A stretch of 64,000 nucleotides of DNA from JACVRX01 sp963819885 (GTDB lineage Bacteria; Actinomycetota; Actinomycetes; Jiangellales; Jiangellaceae), in assembly GCA_963819885.1 (NCBI GenBank), contig CAWFXV010000022.1:186001-250000 (forward strand). The letters are read 5' to 3'. The position numbers and the translations under genes are program-made. Each line of letters opens with the position of its first letter. The first letter of the stretch is position 1. The notes beneath the pieces are model-generated. The model was not told the DNA's origin and made no database searches. It saw only the letters and a program-made list of their open reading frames with translations. Below are positions 7,514 through 16,231 of the stretch, in pieces.

Positions 7514-8875
7514 TCACCGGATCGCGCCGGTGACGAGCCACGCTCCCGACCGCTCGCGGTAGGCCAGGGTCGCGAGACGGGCCAGCATCCAGACGCCGAT
7601 CGCGGCCCACAACGCGACCTGGCCGGCCAGCTCCGAAAGGTCGGCGACGGTTACCGCGTAGGCAGCCGGAAGGAACACGGCCACGCTGATCACGGACGCG
7701 AGCGCGAGGTAGCGGCCGTCGCCGGCGCCGATGAGCACGCCGTCGAGCACGAACACCCACCCGGCGACCGGCTGCATGAGCGCGACCACGAGCAGCGCTG
7801 CGATCAGTAGCGTGCGAACCTCCGGGTCGGACGTGAACAGGCGTGCGTAGAGCGGGGCCGCCGCGGCGACCAGCACCGCCAGCCCGACGCCGGCGAGGAT
7901 TCCCCACCAGATCATGCGCTTGGTGATCGATCGCGCATCGTCGACGTCGTCGGCACCCAGCGCGCGCCCGACCAGAGCCTGGGCCGCTATCGCTACCGCG
8001 TCGAGAACGAGGGCGAGCAACGTCCAGGTAGTGAACGCGACCTGGTAGGCCGCCAGCTCTGCCGTGCCGAGGGTCGCTGCGACGGCTGTGGCGACGACCA
8101 GCGCGACCCGCATCGCCACGGTTCGCACCACGAGCGGCATTCCGGCGCCGAACGAGCGCCGGACTCCGGGCCAGTCAGGCCGGAGCGCAGCCCTATGCCG
8201 CAGTGCCCCGAGCACCACCACCCGAGCAAACGCCAGGGCCATCATCGTCTGGGCGATCACGGTGCCGAGCGCCGAACCGGCGATGCCGAGGCCAAGTCCG
8301 TACACCAGCGCGAGGTTCAGTAGGACGTTTCCGACGGCTCCGGCGACCGCTACCAGCAGCGGGGTCCGGGTGTCCTGCAGTCCACGCAGCACGCCGGTAC
8401 CAGCCAGGACGAGCAGCATCGCCGGAATTCCGAGCAGGCTGATCCGCAAATAGATCTCGGCATAGCCGGCCACGTCGCCCGATGACCCGAACAGCGAGAC
8501 CAGCCATGGTGCAGCCGGCCAGCCCACGACGAGTGTGCCGGCGCCGACGAGTAGTGCGAGCCAGCAGCCGTCGATGCCCTGTCGCATCGCGCCGCGCAGG
8601 TCGCCCGCGCCGAGCATCCGTGCGACGGCAGCAGTGGTGCCATAGGCCAAGAACACCGAGATGTTGACCAGGGTGCCGAGAATCGTCGCGGCGATTCCGA
8701 GCCCGGCCAACTGTGGGGTCCCGAGATGACCGACGATCGCAGCGTCGGCCAGGAGGAACAACGGCTCGGCGACCAGCGCTCCCAGCGCCGGCAGGGCCAG
8801 CCGAAGAATCTCCTGATCGGCCGCATGTCGCCGAAACGACCTCGGCGGGTGAGGACGACGTAGCCGAAAGAGCAT
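7514..8875 (-). CDS. MATE-family multidrug/Na+ efflux transporter
   Basis: The 453-residue protein has about twelve hydrophobic helices and begins with RLALPALGALVAEPLFLLAD and VGHLGTPQLAGLGIA, the conserved start of DinF-like MATE carriers. MATE proteins expel cationic drugs or metabolites in exchange for Na+ or H+ across the cytoplasmic membrane. The start is set at the ATG at 8873-8875, since residues encoded upstream of it are Gly/Pro-rich and unlike the family. It is divergent from dnaB and found beside dnaB/rplI in many actinobacteria. The substrate is unknown. Confidence 0.9.
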   Translation of the reverse strand: MLFRLRRPHPPRSFRRHAADQEILRLALPALGALVAEPLFLLADAAIVGHLGTPQLAGLGIAATILGTLVNISVFLAYGTTAAVARMLGAGDLRGAMRQGIDGCWLALLVGAGTLVVGWPAAPWLVSLFGSSGDVAGYAEIYLRISLLGIPAMLLVLAGTGVLRGLQDTRTPLLVAVAGAVGNVLLNLALVYGLGLGIAGSALGTVIAQTMMALAFARVVVLGALRHRAALRPDWPGVRRSFGAGMPLVVRTVAMRVALVVATAVAATLGTAELAAYQVAFTTWTLLALVLDAVAIAAQALVGRALGADDVDDARSITKRMIWWGILAGVGLAVLVAAAAPLYARLFTSDPEVRTLLIAALLVVALMQPVAGWVFVLDGVLIGAGDGRYLALASVISVAVFLPAAYAVTVADLSELAGQVALWAAIGVWMLARLATLAYRERSGAWLVTGAIR

Positions 8876-9242
8876 GGCCCGGTCGACGCTACGGTCGGGT
8901 CGAAAGACGCCTGGCGCCGTCTCACATCCTGAGATCAGGACCGGCGGATCTCCGTCCACATGCCGTGGATGACGTCGGTCCTGCTCGGAGCCGGGCCACC
9001 TGAACCGACCTGTCCGACTGTGCACCAGTTCTCCCCAGCCTGTGCACAAGTTTGGGGACGGATGTCCACCAGCACTCCCAAGGCCTATCCACAGCGATCC
9101 TTCCCGCCGCACTCGGCTGTCCGTAACCTTCGGCGCGGCCTGGGGCGGCGGGCTCGCGACTCGATGCTCGCAGGTGTGTCAGTGGCGGCTTGTATACAGT
9201 GGCGCAAGGATCGAACATGCGTTCGAAAGGGGCGAGCCGGCA

Positions 9243-12116
9243 GTGACCGTGGCTGAGCTTCCGGACCGGCGCGACGATCGTGCGCAGCTCTCGGGATACG
9301 ACCGGACACCGCCGCAGGACGTCGCCGCGGAGCAGTCCGTCCTCGGCGGCATGTTGTTGTCCAAGGACGCCATTGCCGACGTGGTCGAGGTACTCCGCGG
9401 GCATGACATGTACCGCCCCGCGCACGAGACGATCTACGAGGCGATCCTCGACCTCTACGGGCGAGGGGAGCCGGCCGACCCGGTCACGGTGGCGGCTGAT
9501 TTGCAAAAGCAAGGTGACCTCGGCCGGGTGGGCGGGGCGCCGTACCTGCACACGTTGGTGTCTTCAGTGCCGACGGCCGCCAACGCTGGCTACTACGCCC
9601 AGATCGTGCGCGAACGGGCCGTGCTGCGTCGGCTGGTCGAGGCCGGGACCCGGATCGTCCAGATGGGCTACGGCGGCGACGGAGAGGTCGACGACATCGT
9701 CGACCGCGCGCAGGCGGAGGTGTACGGAGTCACCGACCGCCGGACCTCGGAGGATTACCTGCCCCTCGGCGACATCATGGAGGGCACTCTCGACGAGATC
9801 GAGGCGATTGGGTCTCGCGGCGGCGAGATGGTCGGCGTCCCCACCGGCTTCGCCGACCTCGACGCGCTGACCAACGGCCTGCACCCCGGCCAGATGGTCG
9901 TGCTGGCTGCTCGGCCAGCCATTGGCAAGGCGCTGGCGCTAGACACGCCTTTGCCGACGCCGACCGGGTGGACAACCATGGGGGAGGTTCGGGTTGGTGA
10001 CGAACTCTTCGGAGCCGACGGCAGGCCGACGCGGGTTATCGCTGCGACCGACGTGATGGAGCATCGGCCCTGTTACGAGATCGAGTTCTCGGACGGCTCG
10101 GTCATTGTTGCCGACGGGCAACACCAGTGGGTCACGTCCACCCGGGCGCAGCGAAGGGCGCTCGGCGAGCGGCGATTACCCACGTACTACTGGCCCGCTG
10201 AGTCCATCGACCGGCTGAGGAACGCGGCAAGCAGGGGAGGTGCCGATCGGCTAGTGAGCCGGAGCGAGGTACTCACAGAAATCGGGCGAGAGTTCCTTGC
10301 GGCCTTCAACACGGTCGTCCGTCAGCTGGCGACAAAAGGTAAAGCGCCTCGACGTGCGAGTGGGCCTAAGCGCACATATATGCGGTCCTGTCCGGTCTAT
10401 TCCCGCCGGGATGTCCTCGCTGCATTACTAGCCCGTGTGACCACGCCAGTGGGGTCTGCGCAGGCCGCTGAGTTGGGTGACAGCGTGAGAACAACCGAGG
10501 AGATCGCGGCAAGCGTGTACTGCGATGGAGCCGAGCGCCGCCGGAACCACTCGATCCGCGTGGCCAAGCCACTTGATTTACCTCACCGCTCCCTTCCATT
10601 CGACCCCTATACGCTTGGGGCTTGGCTCGGCGACGGACATTCGCACGCGGCCCGAATCACAACGACCGACACGGAAATCCTTGGCCGAATCGAAGAAGCC
10701 GGCATCATTACGGTCCGGCAGGGTCAAACAATCACCTATCGCCTGATGAAGCCGTCAGCTATTGTCGATGCAGAACCGAGGAACTGCGTCGTGTGCGGGC
10801 GCCTGTTCACGCCGGCGACCACGCAGGTGCGAACGTGCGGACGGTCATGCGGGGGAAAGAGTAGAGACCTCCCCGGCGAGCATCCGGCGCCGTCCTGTCG
10901 GCGCTGCGGCGGCTCAGCGACAACTGGCTTCGGGTGGTGCTCGGCTTGTGTCAAGTCACACGGCTCAGTCCAGGGTGTCCTGCGGAGAATCGGCGTCCTC
11001 GGGAACAAGCACATCCCGAGGAAGTATCTGCGCGCATCTGAAGCACAGCGCCGCGATCTCCTTGCTGGGCTGTTGGATACTGACGGCCACTGCACCCCAT
11101 TAGGACTCGTCCAATTCGCCGTCACCAACGAACGCCTGGCCCGCGATACCCTTGAGCTGATTTTGAGTCTCGGCTACAAATCCACGTTAAGCACTAGGCC
11201 CTGTAAAGGCCGGACTGAAAAATCGTCGACCGTTTGGACTGTCACCTTTACCCCTAGCGACAAAGTATTCGGTTTGACGCGAAAGAACATCCGGATCAAG
11301 GCGAGTGGAGCGCGGACGAGCACGCGCTATATCACAAGGGTCGACCGCGTGGATTCAGTCCCTGTTCGATGCGTCCAGGTCGACAATGTCGACCATCTTT
11401 ACCTTGCTGGGCCCTCGATGGTACCGACGCACAATTCGACGCTTGGCCTCGACCTCGCCCGTGCTGCGGCCATCCGACACCAGCTGACCACCGTGATGTT
11501 CTCGCTGGAGATGAGCCGTAACGAGATCACCATGCGGTTGCTCTCGGCCGAGGCGCGGGTGCCTCTACATCACATGCGGACCGGCTCGATGACCGACGAC
11601 GACTGGAACCGAATCGCCCGCCGCACCGGTGAGGTTTCCAGCGCGCCACTGTTCCTCGATGACTCGCCGAATATGACCATGATGGAGATCCGGGCCAAGT
11701 GCCGCAGGCTCAAACAGCGTCATGATCTGCGGCTCGTCATCGTCGACTACCTGCAGTTGATGACCAGCGGGAAGCGAGTTGAGAGCCGGCAACAGGAAGT
11801 CGCCGAGTTCTCCCGCGCTCTCAAGTTGTTGGCCAAGGAGCTCGAAGTCCCGGTCGTCGCGATCAGTCAGCTCAACCGCAGCGCAGAGCAGCGACAGGAC
11901 AAAAAGCCTATGCTTGCCGATTTACGCGAATCGGGCGGCATTGAGCAGGACTCGGACATGGTCATACTTTTACACCGAGAAGACGCATATGAGAAGGAAT
12001 CGCCTCGCGCCGGCGAGGCTGACTTCATTGTCGCCAAGCACCGCAATGGACCAACCGCGACCATCACGGTCGCCTTCCAGGGCCATTACAGCCGCTTCGT
12101 GGACATGGCCCAATAA
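9243..12116 (+). CDS. dnaB: Replicative DNA helicase DnaB, interrupted by an intein
   Basis: The precursor is 957 residues. The extein halves (residues 1-229 and 732-957) join to a standard DnaB of about 455 residues: an N-terminal primase/loader-binding domain (QDVAAEQSVLGGMLLS), then the RecA-like motor. The P-loop ARPAIGK|STLGLD is split by the intein exactly after its Lys. Later motifs are the Walker B strand VIVDYLQLM, SQLNRSAEQR and DLRESGGIEQDSD. Without splicing there can be no ATPase. DnaB unwinds DNA at the replication fork as a hexamer. The GTG at 9243 is preferred, with AAAGGGG 10 bases upstream. The frame is open further upstream but unlike DnaB. A DUF2786 gene follows after 10 bases. 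Confidence 0.96.
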   Translation: MTVAELPDRRDDRAQLSGYDRTPPQDVAAEQSVLGGMLLSKDAIADVVEVLRGHDMYRPAHETIYEAILDLYGRGEPADPVTVAADLQKQGDLGRVGGAPYLHTLVSSVPTAANAGYYAQIVRERAVLRRLVEAGTRIVQMGYGGDGEVDDIVDRAQAEVYGVTDRRTSEDYLPLGDIMEGTLDEIEAIGSRGGEMVGVPTGFADLDALTNGLHPGQMVVLAARPAIGKALALDTPLPTPTGWTTMGEVRVGDELFGADGRPTRVIAATDVMEHRPCYEIEFSDGSVIVADGQHQWVTSTRAQRRALGERRLPTYYWPAESIDRLRNAASRGGADRLVSRSEVLTEIGREFLAAFNTVVRQLATKGKAPRRASGPKRTYMRSCPVYSRRDVLAALLARVTTPVGSAQAAELGDSVRTTEEIAASVYCDGAERRRNHSIRVAKPLDLPHRSLPFDPYTLGAWLGDGHSHAARITTTDTEILGRIEEAGIITVRQGQTITYRLMKPSAIVDAEPRNCVVCGRLFTPATTQVRTCGRSCGGKSRDLPGEHPAPSCRRCGGSATTGFGWCSACVKSHGSVQGVLRRIGVLGNKHIPRKYLRASEAQRRDLLAGLLDTDGHCTPLGLVQFAVTNERLARDTLELILSLGYKSTLSTRPCKGRTEKSSTVWTVTFTPSDKVFGLTRKNIRIKASGARTSTRYITRVDRVDSVPVRCVQVDNVDHLYLAGPSMVPTHNSTLGLDLARAAAIRHQLTTVMFSLEMSRNEITMRLLSAEARVPLHHMRTGSMTDDDWNRIARRTGEVSSAPLFLDDSPNMTMMEIRAKCRRLKQRHDLRLVIVDYLQLMTSGKRVESRQQEVAEFSRALKLLAKELEVPVVAISQLNRSAEQRQDKKPMLADLRESGGIEQDSDMVILLHREDAYEKESPRAGEADFIVAKHRNGPTATITVAFQGHYSRFVDMAQ
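9930..11435 (+). other. Class 3 DnaB intein with DOD homing endonuclease
   Basis: The 502-residue insert starts with Ala1 instead of Cys/Ser and ends HN before Ser+1 of the C-extein. It has the class 3 signature: Trp67 in GQHQWVT (block B), Cys481 in VRCVQVDNVDHLYLAG (block F) and Thr500 in VPTHN (block G). In class 3 inteins the block F Cys attacks the N-terminal junction directly. The endonuclease domain carries two LAGLIDADG-type motifs, LGAWLGDG (about 229-236) and LLAGLLDTDG (about 377-386). Between them lie eight cysteines (286-340) in two zinc-ribbon-like pairs. The middle of the insert uses noticeably more A/T-ending codons than the exteins, as expected for a mobile element. Confidence 0.92.
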
Positions 12117-12126
12117 AGGGGTACCC

Positions 12127-13428
12127 ATGGGCACCAACAACCGCCAGCGCCGAGCTGCGAAACGGCGCAAGCGTCGCAATCACAACTCTGGTCGGAGCAC
12201 AACTTGGTTCGGGCCCCCAGCAGGGGCCCGAGAACCTGGGGGAAACTGGGCCGATCAGTACTCGCAGGCCATGACGATCATTCGGTCCGTACTTCTCGAG
12301 ATCTCCGCCGACCGGACCCGCGCCGCTGACTATTCCCAGCTGTTCCTCGGGCCCGTAGCGCCGGTTCCGGCGGCGGTGATGATTCAGGCGATCGACGAGT
12401 ACGCCAGAGCTGCCATCGGCGCAGCGGCAGGCGCCGGCTGGCTGCCGTCGGACCTGGCCGAACTGACCAGTCGCCGGCTGAACGCTGAGCACGTCCCGAT
12501 CCTGGCCGCATTGCTTACCGGGGAAGCCCGTCGACATCCGGCCGGCCGCGTCGCTGAGTCCTGGTGGGACGATCTGGCCGGGCTCGGGCTCGCTGCGGCT
12601 TTGGATCCGCTCACTGTCGCCTCCCTGGAGCTGCTCCTCGAGCTGCTGGCGGTGGTGCGCACGCTGCCGCCGATTCCGATCCTGATCCCGCCTCCCGGCC
12701 TCGCCACTGGCGTGCGGGGTCCGAGCGCGGGCATCGAGCCCAAGGTGCTCTCGCGAGTTCGCTCACTGCTGGCCAAGGCCGAGTCCACCGAGTTCCCGAA
12801 GGAGGCCGAGGCACTATCGGCGAAGGCGCAGGAACTCATCAGCCGCTACGCACTGGACCGGCTCACACTCACGCAGGATGCGGCGGACGACCATGAGCTG
12901 ACGACATCACGGATGTGGATCGAACCGCCATACCTGCTGGCGAAGGCCATGCTGATCAACGCCGTGGCCAGCGCCAACCGGTGCCGGTCGGTGCTGACCC
13001 GAGAATTCGGTTTCAGCACCATCGTCGGCGATGCTGCTGACATCGAGGCAGTCGAGTTGATCTCGACGTCGTTGTTGGTCCAGGCCAGCGGAGCGATGCT
13101 CGGGCACGGTTCGCTGGTCGACCGGTGGGGCACGTCGCGCACGCGATCATTCCGGCAGTCCTTCCTCGTCTCCTACGCTGTCCGCATCGGCGAGCGGCTA
13201 CAAGCCGCCACCGACAAAGCAGCCGCTGACACCGGCAGGTCGGGTCAGCTCGTGCCGCTTCTTCGACGGCGTGCAGAACGAGTCGACGCCGCCATGAACT
13301 CGATGTTCCCCGAGCTGATCTCGCGGGGCCCTCCTGTCAGTAACGAGTTCGGGTGGGCTGCTGGCCGGGCAGCAGCCGATCTCGCGGTTCTGGATGTGCG
13401 CGCGCGGGTGTCCTCCGGAGCGGCCTGA
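12127..13428 (+). CDS. DUF2786 domain protein
   Basis: The 433-residue protein begins with a very basic segment (RQRRAAKRRKRR). It contains a DUF2786 motif at about 206-245 (KVLSRVRSLLAKAEST and SAKAQELISRYALDRL) and a C-terminal helical region with conserved Arg-rich stretches. DUF2786 proteins are found in phages and bacteria and have no proven function. The start ATG has AAAGGGG 5 bases upstream and lies 10 bases after the dnaB stop, so it is probably co-transcribed with dnaB. The basic head suggests nucleic-acid contact, but this is inference. Confidence 0.8.
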   Translation: MGTNNRQRRAAKRRKRRNHNSGRSTTWFGPPAGAREPGGNWADQYSQAMTIIRSVLLEISADRTRAADYSQLFLGPVAPVPAAVMIQAIDEYARAAIGAAAGAGWLPSDLAELTSRRLNAEHVPILAALLTGEARRHPAGRVAESWWDDLAGLGLAAALDPLTVASLELLLELLAVVRTLPPIPILIPPPGLATGVRGPSAGIEPKVLSRVRSLLAKAESTEFPKEAEALSAKAQELISRYALDRLTLTQDAADDHELTTSRMWIEPPYLLAKAMLINAVASANRCRSVLTREFGFSTIVGDAADIEAVELISTSLLVQASGAMLGHGSLVDRWGTSRTRSFRQSFLVSYAVRIGERLQAATDKAAADTGRSGQLVPLLRRRAERVDAAMNSMFPELISRGPPVSNEFGWAAGRAAADLAVLDVRARVSSGAA

Positions 13429-13472
13429 TCAGCGTCCGATGTCGAGATCGTGGTGGCTGTTCCGACAGCGCC

Positions 13473-13605
13473 CAGGGATGGGGCGGCCGGCACCCGATGG
13501 ACGTGCCCGTCTTCATCGTCACTCATGAACCGCCGGCGGATTGGGCGGCAACGCGAAGGTGCTGGCGTGACACATCTGATCTACCACGTGCAACGGCAGC
13601 CCTGA
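13473..13605 (+). pseudogene. Relic of a RibD-like dihydrofolate reductase family gene
   Basis: Two pieces in different frames recall this family. 13473-13547 encodes GWGGRHPMDVPVFIVTHEP and PADW, like the internal strand PVFVVTH of RibD-type reductases. 13567-13605 encodes VTHLIYHVQRQP and a stop, like the usual C-terminus VTHLRYRV. About 100 residues that should lie between them are absent, and neither piece has a start. The assignment rests on these short stretches only. Confidence 0.4.
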
Positions 13606-13664
13606 GACCGAACTGGATCCACCGACGCAGGCCCGCGGGCAACTGGAGTTCTCACTGAGAGGAG

Positions 13665-13760
13665 CTATCGGCGGCCCTGCAGCAGCATGCGGATCGCGTT
13701 GTCGACACGACGTTGGCGAGTCTTGGTGGTCTTGTTCTTCTCGATCGCCAGGACGTTTCG
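13665..13760 (-). pseudogene. 3' remnant of a YdeI/OmpD-associated family gene
   Basis: On the minus strand about 31 codons encode RNVLAIEKNKTTKTRQRR then VDNAIRMLLQGRR and TAG. The pattern TRQRRVDNAIRMLxxGR is the usual C-terminal end of YdeI/OmpD-associated proteins. The upstream part is missing, and the fragment runs directly into the VOC gene, which ends at 13770. I read it as a deletion scar. Confidence 0.4.
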
Positions 13761-13769
13761 CGAAGCGGT

Positions 13770-14141
13770 TCAGGACCGATCGGGCAGCTGCTGAACCGCC
13801 CAGCCGTTGCCGTCGGGGTCGGAGAAGAAGACGAACGAGCCCCAGTCGAATACTTGCACGTCGCTGACATCGACCCCGCGGGCGGCGAGCTCGGCCCGTG
13901 CGACCTCGATGTCGTCGACGACGAGCTGCAGCCCTTCGACAGACCCCGGCGTCATCGACGACAAGCCGGAGCCGATCGAGATCGACGCTGGCGAGCCCGG
14001 CGGCGTGAGCTGAATGAACCTCACCCCGCCGCCCACGTCCGCGTCCTGGTCGAGGGTGAAGCCGGCCTTGTCGACATAGAAGGCCTTCGCACGGTCGACG
14101 TCGGATACGGGGACATTGACCAACTCGAGTCGGAAATCCAT
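13770..14141 (-). CDS. VOC-superfamily (glyoxalase/bleomycin-resistance-like) protein
   Basis: The 123-residue protein has the paired beta-alpha-beta-beta-beta modules of the VOC fold: LELVNVPVSDVDRAKAFYVD at the start, LQLVVDDIEVARAELAARG in the middle and FVFFSDPDGNGWAVQQL at the end. Members are metal-dependent isomerases, dioxygenases or drug-binding proteins. The substrate cannot be inferred. The ATG at 14139-14141 matches the usual family start. It is divergent from the sigma factor gene, with 176 bases between starts. Confidence 0.85.
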   Translation of the reverse strand: MDFRLELVNVPVSDVDRAKAFYVDKAGFTLDQDADVGGGVRFIQLTPPGSPASISIGSGLSSMTPGSVEGLQLVVDDIEVARAELAARGVDVSDVQVFDWGSFVFFSDPDGNGWAVQQLPDRS

Positions 14142-14317
14142 GGCCCGTGACCGTACCCGCTGCCTCCGACAGGCCCGCGGGCCATGTGGTTGGAGCTTGC
14201 ACCGGGCCGCGTCCAACCAACGAACTGCCAGCGTGCGACGGGCTGTCAACGCAATCGTGTCTCCGGATACCTTGGAGAGCCGTACACGATCGCGGTGACA
14301 CGAGACGAGGTGACCTG

Positions 14318-15367
14318 GTGGCCGGCCCCGCTACTGATCAGTTGCGCCTCGGTCAGGGCGGCCCGGTCGAGTTGGACCGGCGACTCGACCAGTATCGACG
14401 TGAGCTGACCGGCTATTGCTACCGGATGCTCGGGTCCGGCTTCGACGCCGAGGACGCGGCACAGGAAACGCTGATCCGTGCCTGGCGGGGCTTGGACCGG
14501 TTCGAAGGTCGGGCGGCGGTGCGATCGTGGCTCTACCGAATTGCCACCAACGTCTGCCTCACCATGCTGGCGAGCCGAAAGCGCCGAGCCCTGCCAGTCG
14601 ACCTCTCGCCGTCCTCACCGCCCGTCGAGGCCTCCCTTGGTGAACCGCTGCCACTGGGCACGTGGATCGAGCCGATTCCAGATGGACACGTCGATACGCC
14701 GGTCGGCGATCCGGCTGCGGTGGCCGAGTCGCGGGAGTCGATCAGGTTGGCGTTCGTGGCGGCACTTCAGCACCTGCCCGCCCGGCAGCGGGCTGTGCTG
14801 ATACTGCGAGAAGTGCTGCGCTGGAAGGCTGACGAGGTCGCAGAACTCCTCAATACCACCGTCGCGTCGGTCAACAGCGCGCTACAACGGGCCCGGTCCA
14901 CGTTGAGAAAGGCGGAGCTCGGGGCCTCTCGTCCGTTGGACGTCCTGGACGACGAGGACAAGGCGCTGCTGAACCGGTACGTGGACGCGTTCGAGCGGTA
15001 CGACATCGAATTGCTGGTGTCGCTGCTGCACGAGGATGCCACCCAGTTGATGCCGCCATACCCGATGTGGTTGCAGGGCCGGGCGGATATCGGCAGGTGG
15101 CTTCTCGGGCCGGGGATCGGCTGTCTTGGGTCCCGCCTCGTCCCGATCATGGCGAATGGCTCGCCGGCACTCGCGCAGTATCGACGAGCAGACAATGGCG
15201 GCTACCAGCCGTTCTCGATCCAGACCATGGAGGTGTCAGGCGGGCGCATCACTCGGCTCACCCACTTCGTGGAACCTGGATTGTTCGCCTTGTTCGACCT
15301 TCCCAACCGGCTCGAGCATGACGGGCAAGCAGTCGAGCAATCCGACCAACGCCAACAGATCCCGTAG
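14318..15367 (+). CDS. ECF-type sigma factor with C-terminal SnoaL-like domain
   Basis: The 349-residue protein has sigma region 2 (RELTGYCYRMLGSGFDAEDA, then ETLIRAWRGLDRFEGRAA), a linker, sigma region 4 (LPARQRAVLILREVLRWKAD and SVNSALQRARSTLR), and a C-terminal NTF2/SnoaL-like domain (about 215-330). This is the architecture of SigG/SigJ-like factors, in which the SnoaL domain replaces or supplements an anti-sigma factor. It would direct RNA polymerase to stress or metabolic promoters. The GTG at 14318 has GAGG 7 bases upstream. Its last 132 bases overlap a STAS-domain gene on the other strand. Confidence 0.88.
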   Translation: MAGPATDQLRLGQGGPVELDRRLDQYRRELTGYCYRMLGSGFDAEDAAQETLIRAWRGLDRFEGRAAVRSWLYRIATNVCLTMLASRKRRALPVDLSPSSPPVEASLGEPLPLGTWIEPIPDGHVDTPVGDPAAVAESRESIRLAFVAALQHLPARQRAVLILREVLRWKADEVAELLNTTVASVNSALQRARSTLRKAELGASRPLDVLDDEDKALLNRYVDAFERYDIELLVSLLHEDATQLMPPYPMWLQGRADIGRWLLGPGIGCLGSRLVPIMANGSPALAQYRRADNGGYQPFSIQTMEVSGGRITRLTHFVEPGLFALFDLPNRLEHDGQAVEQSDQRQQIP

Positions 15368-15634
15368 TTCACTGGGCGCGTGTCGAAGATGCATCGAGCG
15401 CCCAGCGCGTCGCAGCGTGAGCTGCAACCGAGCAAGGGAATCGACAGTCGTGATGGTCGGGACGGTCAGCCCGCTGGCGTCACAGGTCAGCGGCGTGGCG
15501 CCCGAGCGGGCCAGCCGGCGACCGAGGTCGTCAACATCGTTGGGCGTGATCGATGCTTCGAATACCACGACCATGATCGCCGGCGGGCCGAGTGCGCCCG
15601 GGGATGGCGCCGGCGACTCGTCGGCAACGTCCAC
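15236..15634 (-). CDS. STAS-domain (MlaB-like) protein overlapping the sigma factor gene
   Basis: The 132-residue protein has a STAS-like core: GLTVPTITTVDSLARLQLTL, RRAGRSMHLRHAPSELRDLL and LVGLLDCLPVML. STAS domains act as anti-sigma antagonists or lipid-transfer partners. The GTG at 15634 is preferred because GGAGG lies 6 bases upstream. ATG at 15574 is an alternative with no such site. The last 44 codons run antisense to the end of the sigma factor gene, giving the tail KVEQGEQSRFHEVGEPSDAP. A conserved STAS core upstream of the overlap argues that the gene is real. A regulatory link with the sigma factor is plausible but unproven. Confidence 0.75.
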   Translation of the reverse strand: MDVADESPAPSPGALGPPAIMVVVFEASITPNDVDDLGRRLARSGATPLTCDASGLTVPTITTVDSLARLQLTLRRAGRSMHLRHAPSELRDLLALVGLLDCLPVMLEPVGKVEQGEQSRFHEVGEPSDAPA

Positions 15635-15781
15635 CGGCTACCTCCATATGGTGCTGCACCAGGGTCGACCACTCACTGGTCGAAAACTCATCGCGAAAGT
15701 ACGCCGAGCGATGAGTTCCGGATCTGTCTCCGGTCCCTACCACGACGAAAGCACCACGCACCGAACCAAGAGGAGATGATC

Positions 15782-16159
15782 ATGCTCGCAGACAGTAAGG
15801 CGTTCAGTGGCTTCTCGGTGAACGACGTTTCGCAAGCCCGCGCGTTCTACGAGGACACGCTCGGCCTGCGGGTATCCGAGGCCAACGGCATGCTGACCCT
15901 GCACCTGGCCGGTGGCCGGGACATCCTGGCGTACCCGAAGGACGACCACACACCTGCGTCGTTCACGATCCTCAACTTCCCCGTCGACGACGTCGAGGCG
16001 GCAGTCGACGACCTCGCCAAGCGGGGCGTCACCTTCGAGCGATACCCCGACATGGGAGCCGACATGGACGAGAAGGGCGTCTTCCGTGGCGGAGGGCCGC
16101 TGATCGCGTGGTTCACCGATCCCGCCGGCAACGTCTTGTCGGTGATCCAGGACGGCTGA
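15782..16159 (+). CDS. VOC-superfamily protein
   Basis: The 125-residue protein shows the VOC fold: FSGFSVNDVSQARAFYEDTL with GLRVSE in the first module, and FPVDDVEAAVDDLAKRGV with AWFTDPAGNVLSVIQ in the second. It resembles glyoxalase/bleomycin-resistance proteins of unknown substrate. The ATG at 15782 is chosen because AGGAG lies 6 bases upstream. It follows the convergent sigma/STAS pair and is probably transcribed alone. Confidence 0.87.
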   Translation: MLADSKAFSGFSVNDVSQARAFYEDTLGLRVSEANGMLTLHLAGGRDILAYPKDDHTPASFTILNFPVDDVEAAVDDLAKRGVTFERYPDMGADMDEKGVFRGGGPLIAWFTDPAGNVLSVIQDG

Positions 16160-16231
16160 CCACCTCATACCCAACCATGCTCACCGGCCTCGTACGCGCT
16201 CTCCCACGCGTTGATAGAGAGGGTCACCGAG

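Noticed and set aside
9040..9095. DnaA-box-like words (CTATCCACA at 9085-9093, ATGTCCACC at 9062-9070) upstream of dnaB
   Set aside because: Only imperfect matches, few in number and not with oriC neighbours such as dnaA/dnaN; not called an origin.
9185..9205. TATACA near 9193 as a -10 box of dnaB
   Set aside because: No convincing -35 at the right distance; too weak to list.
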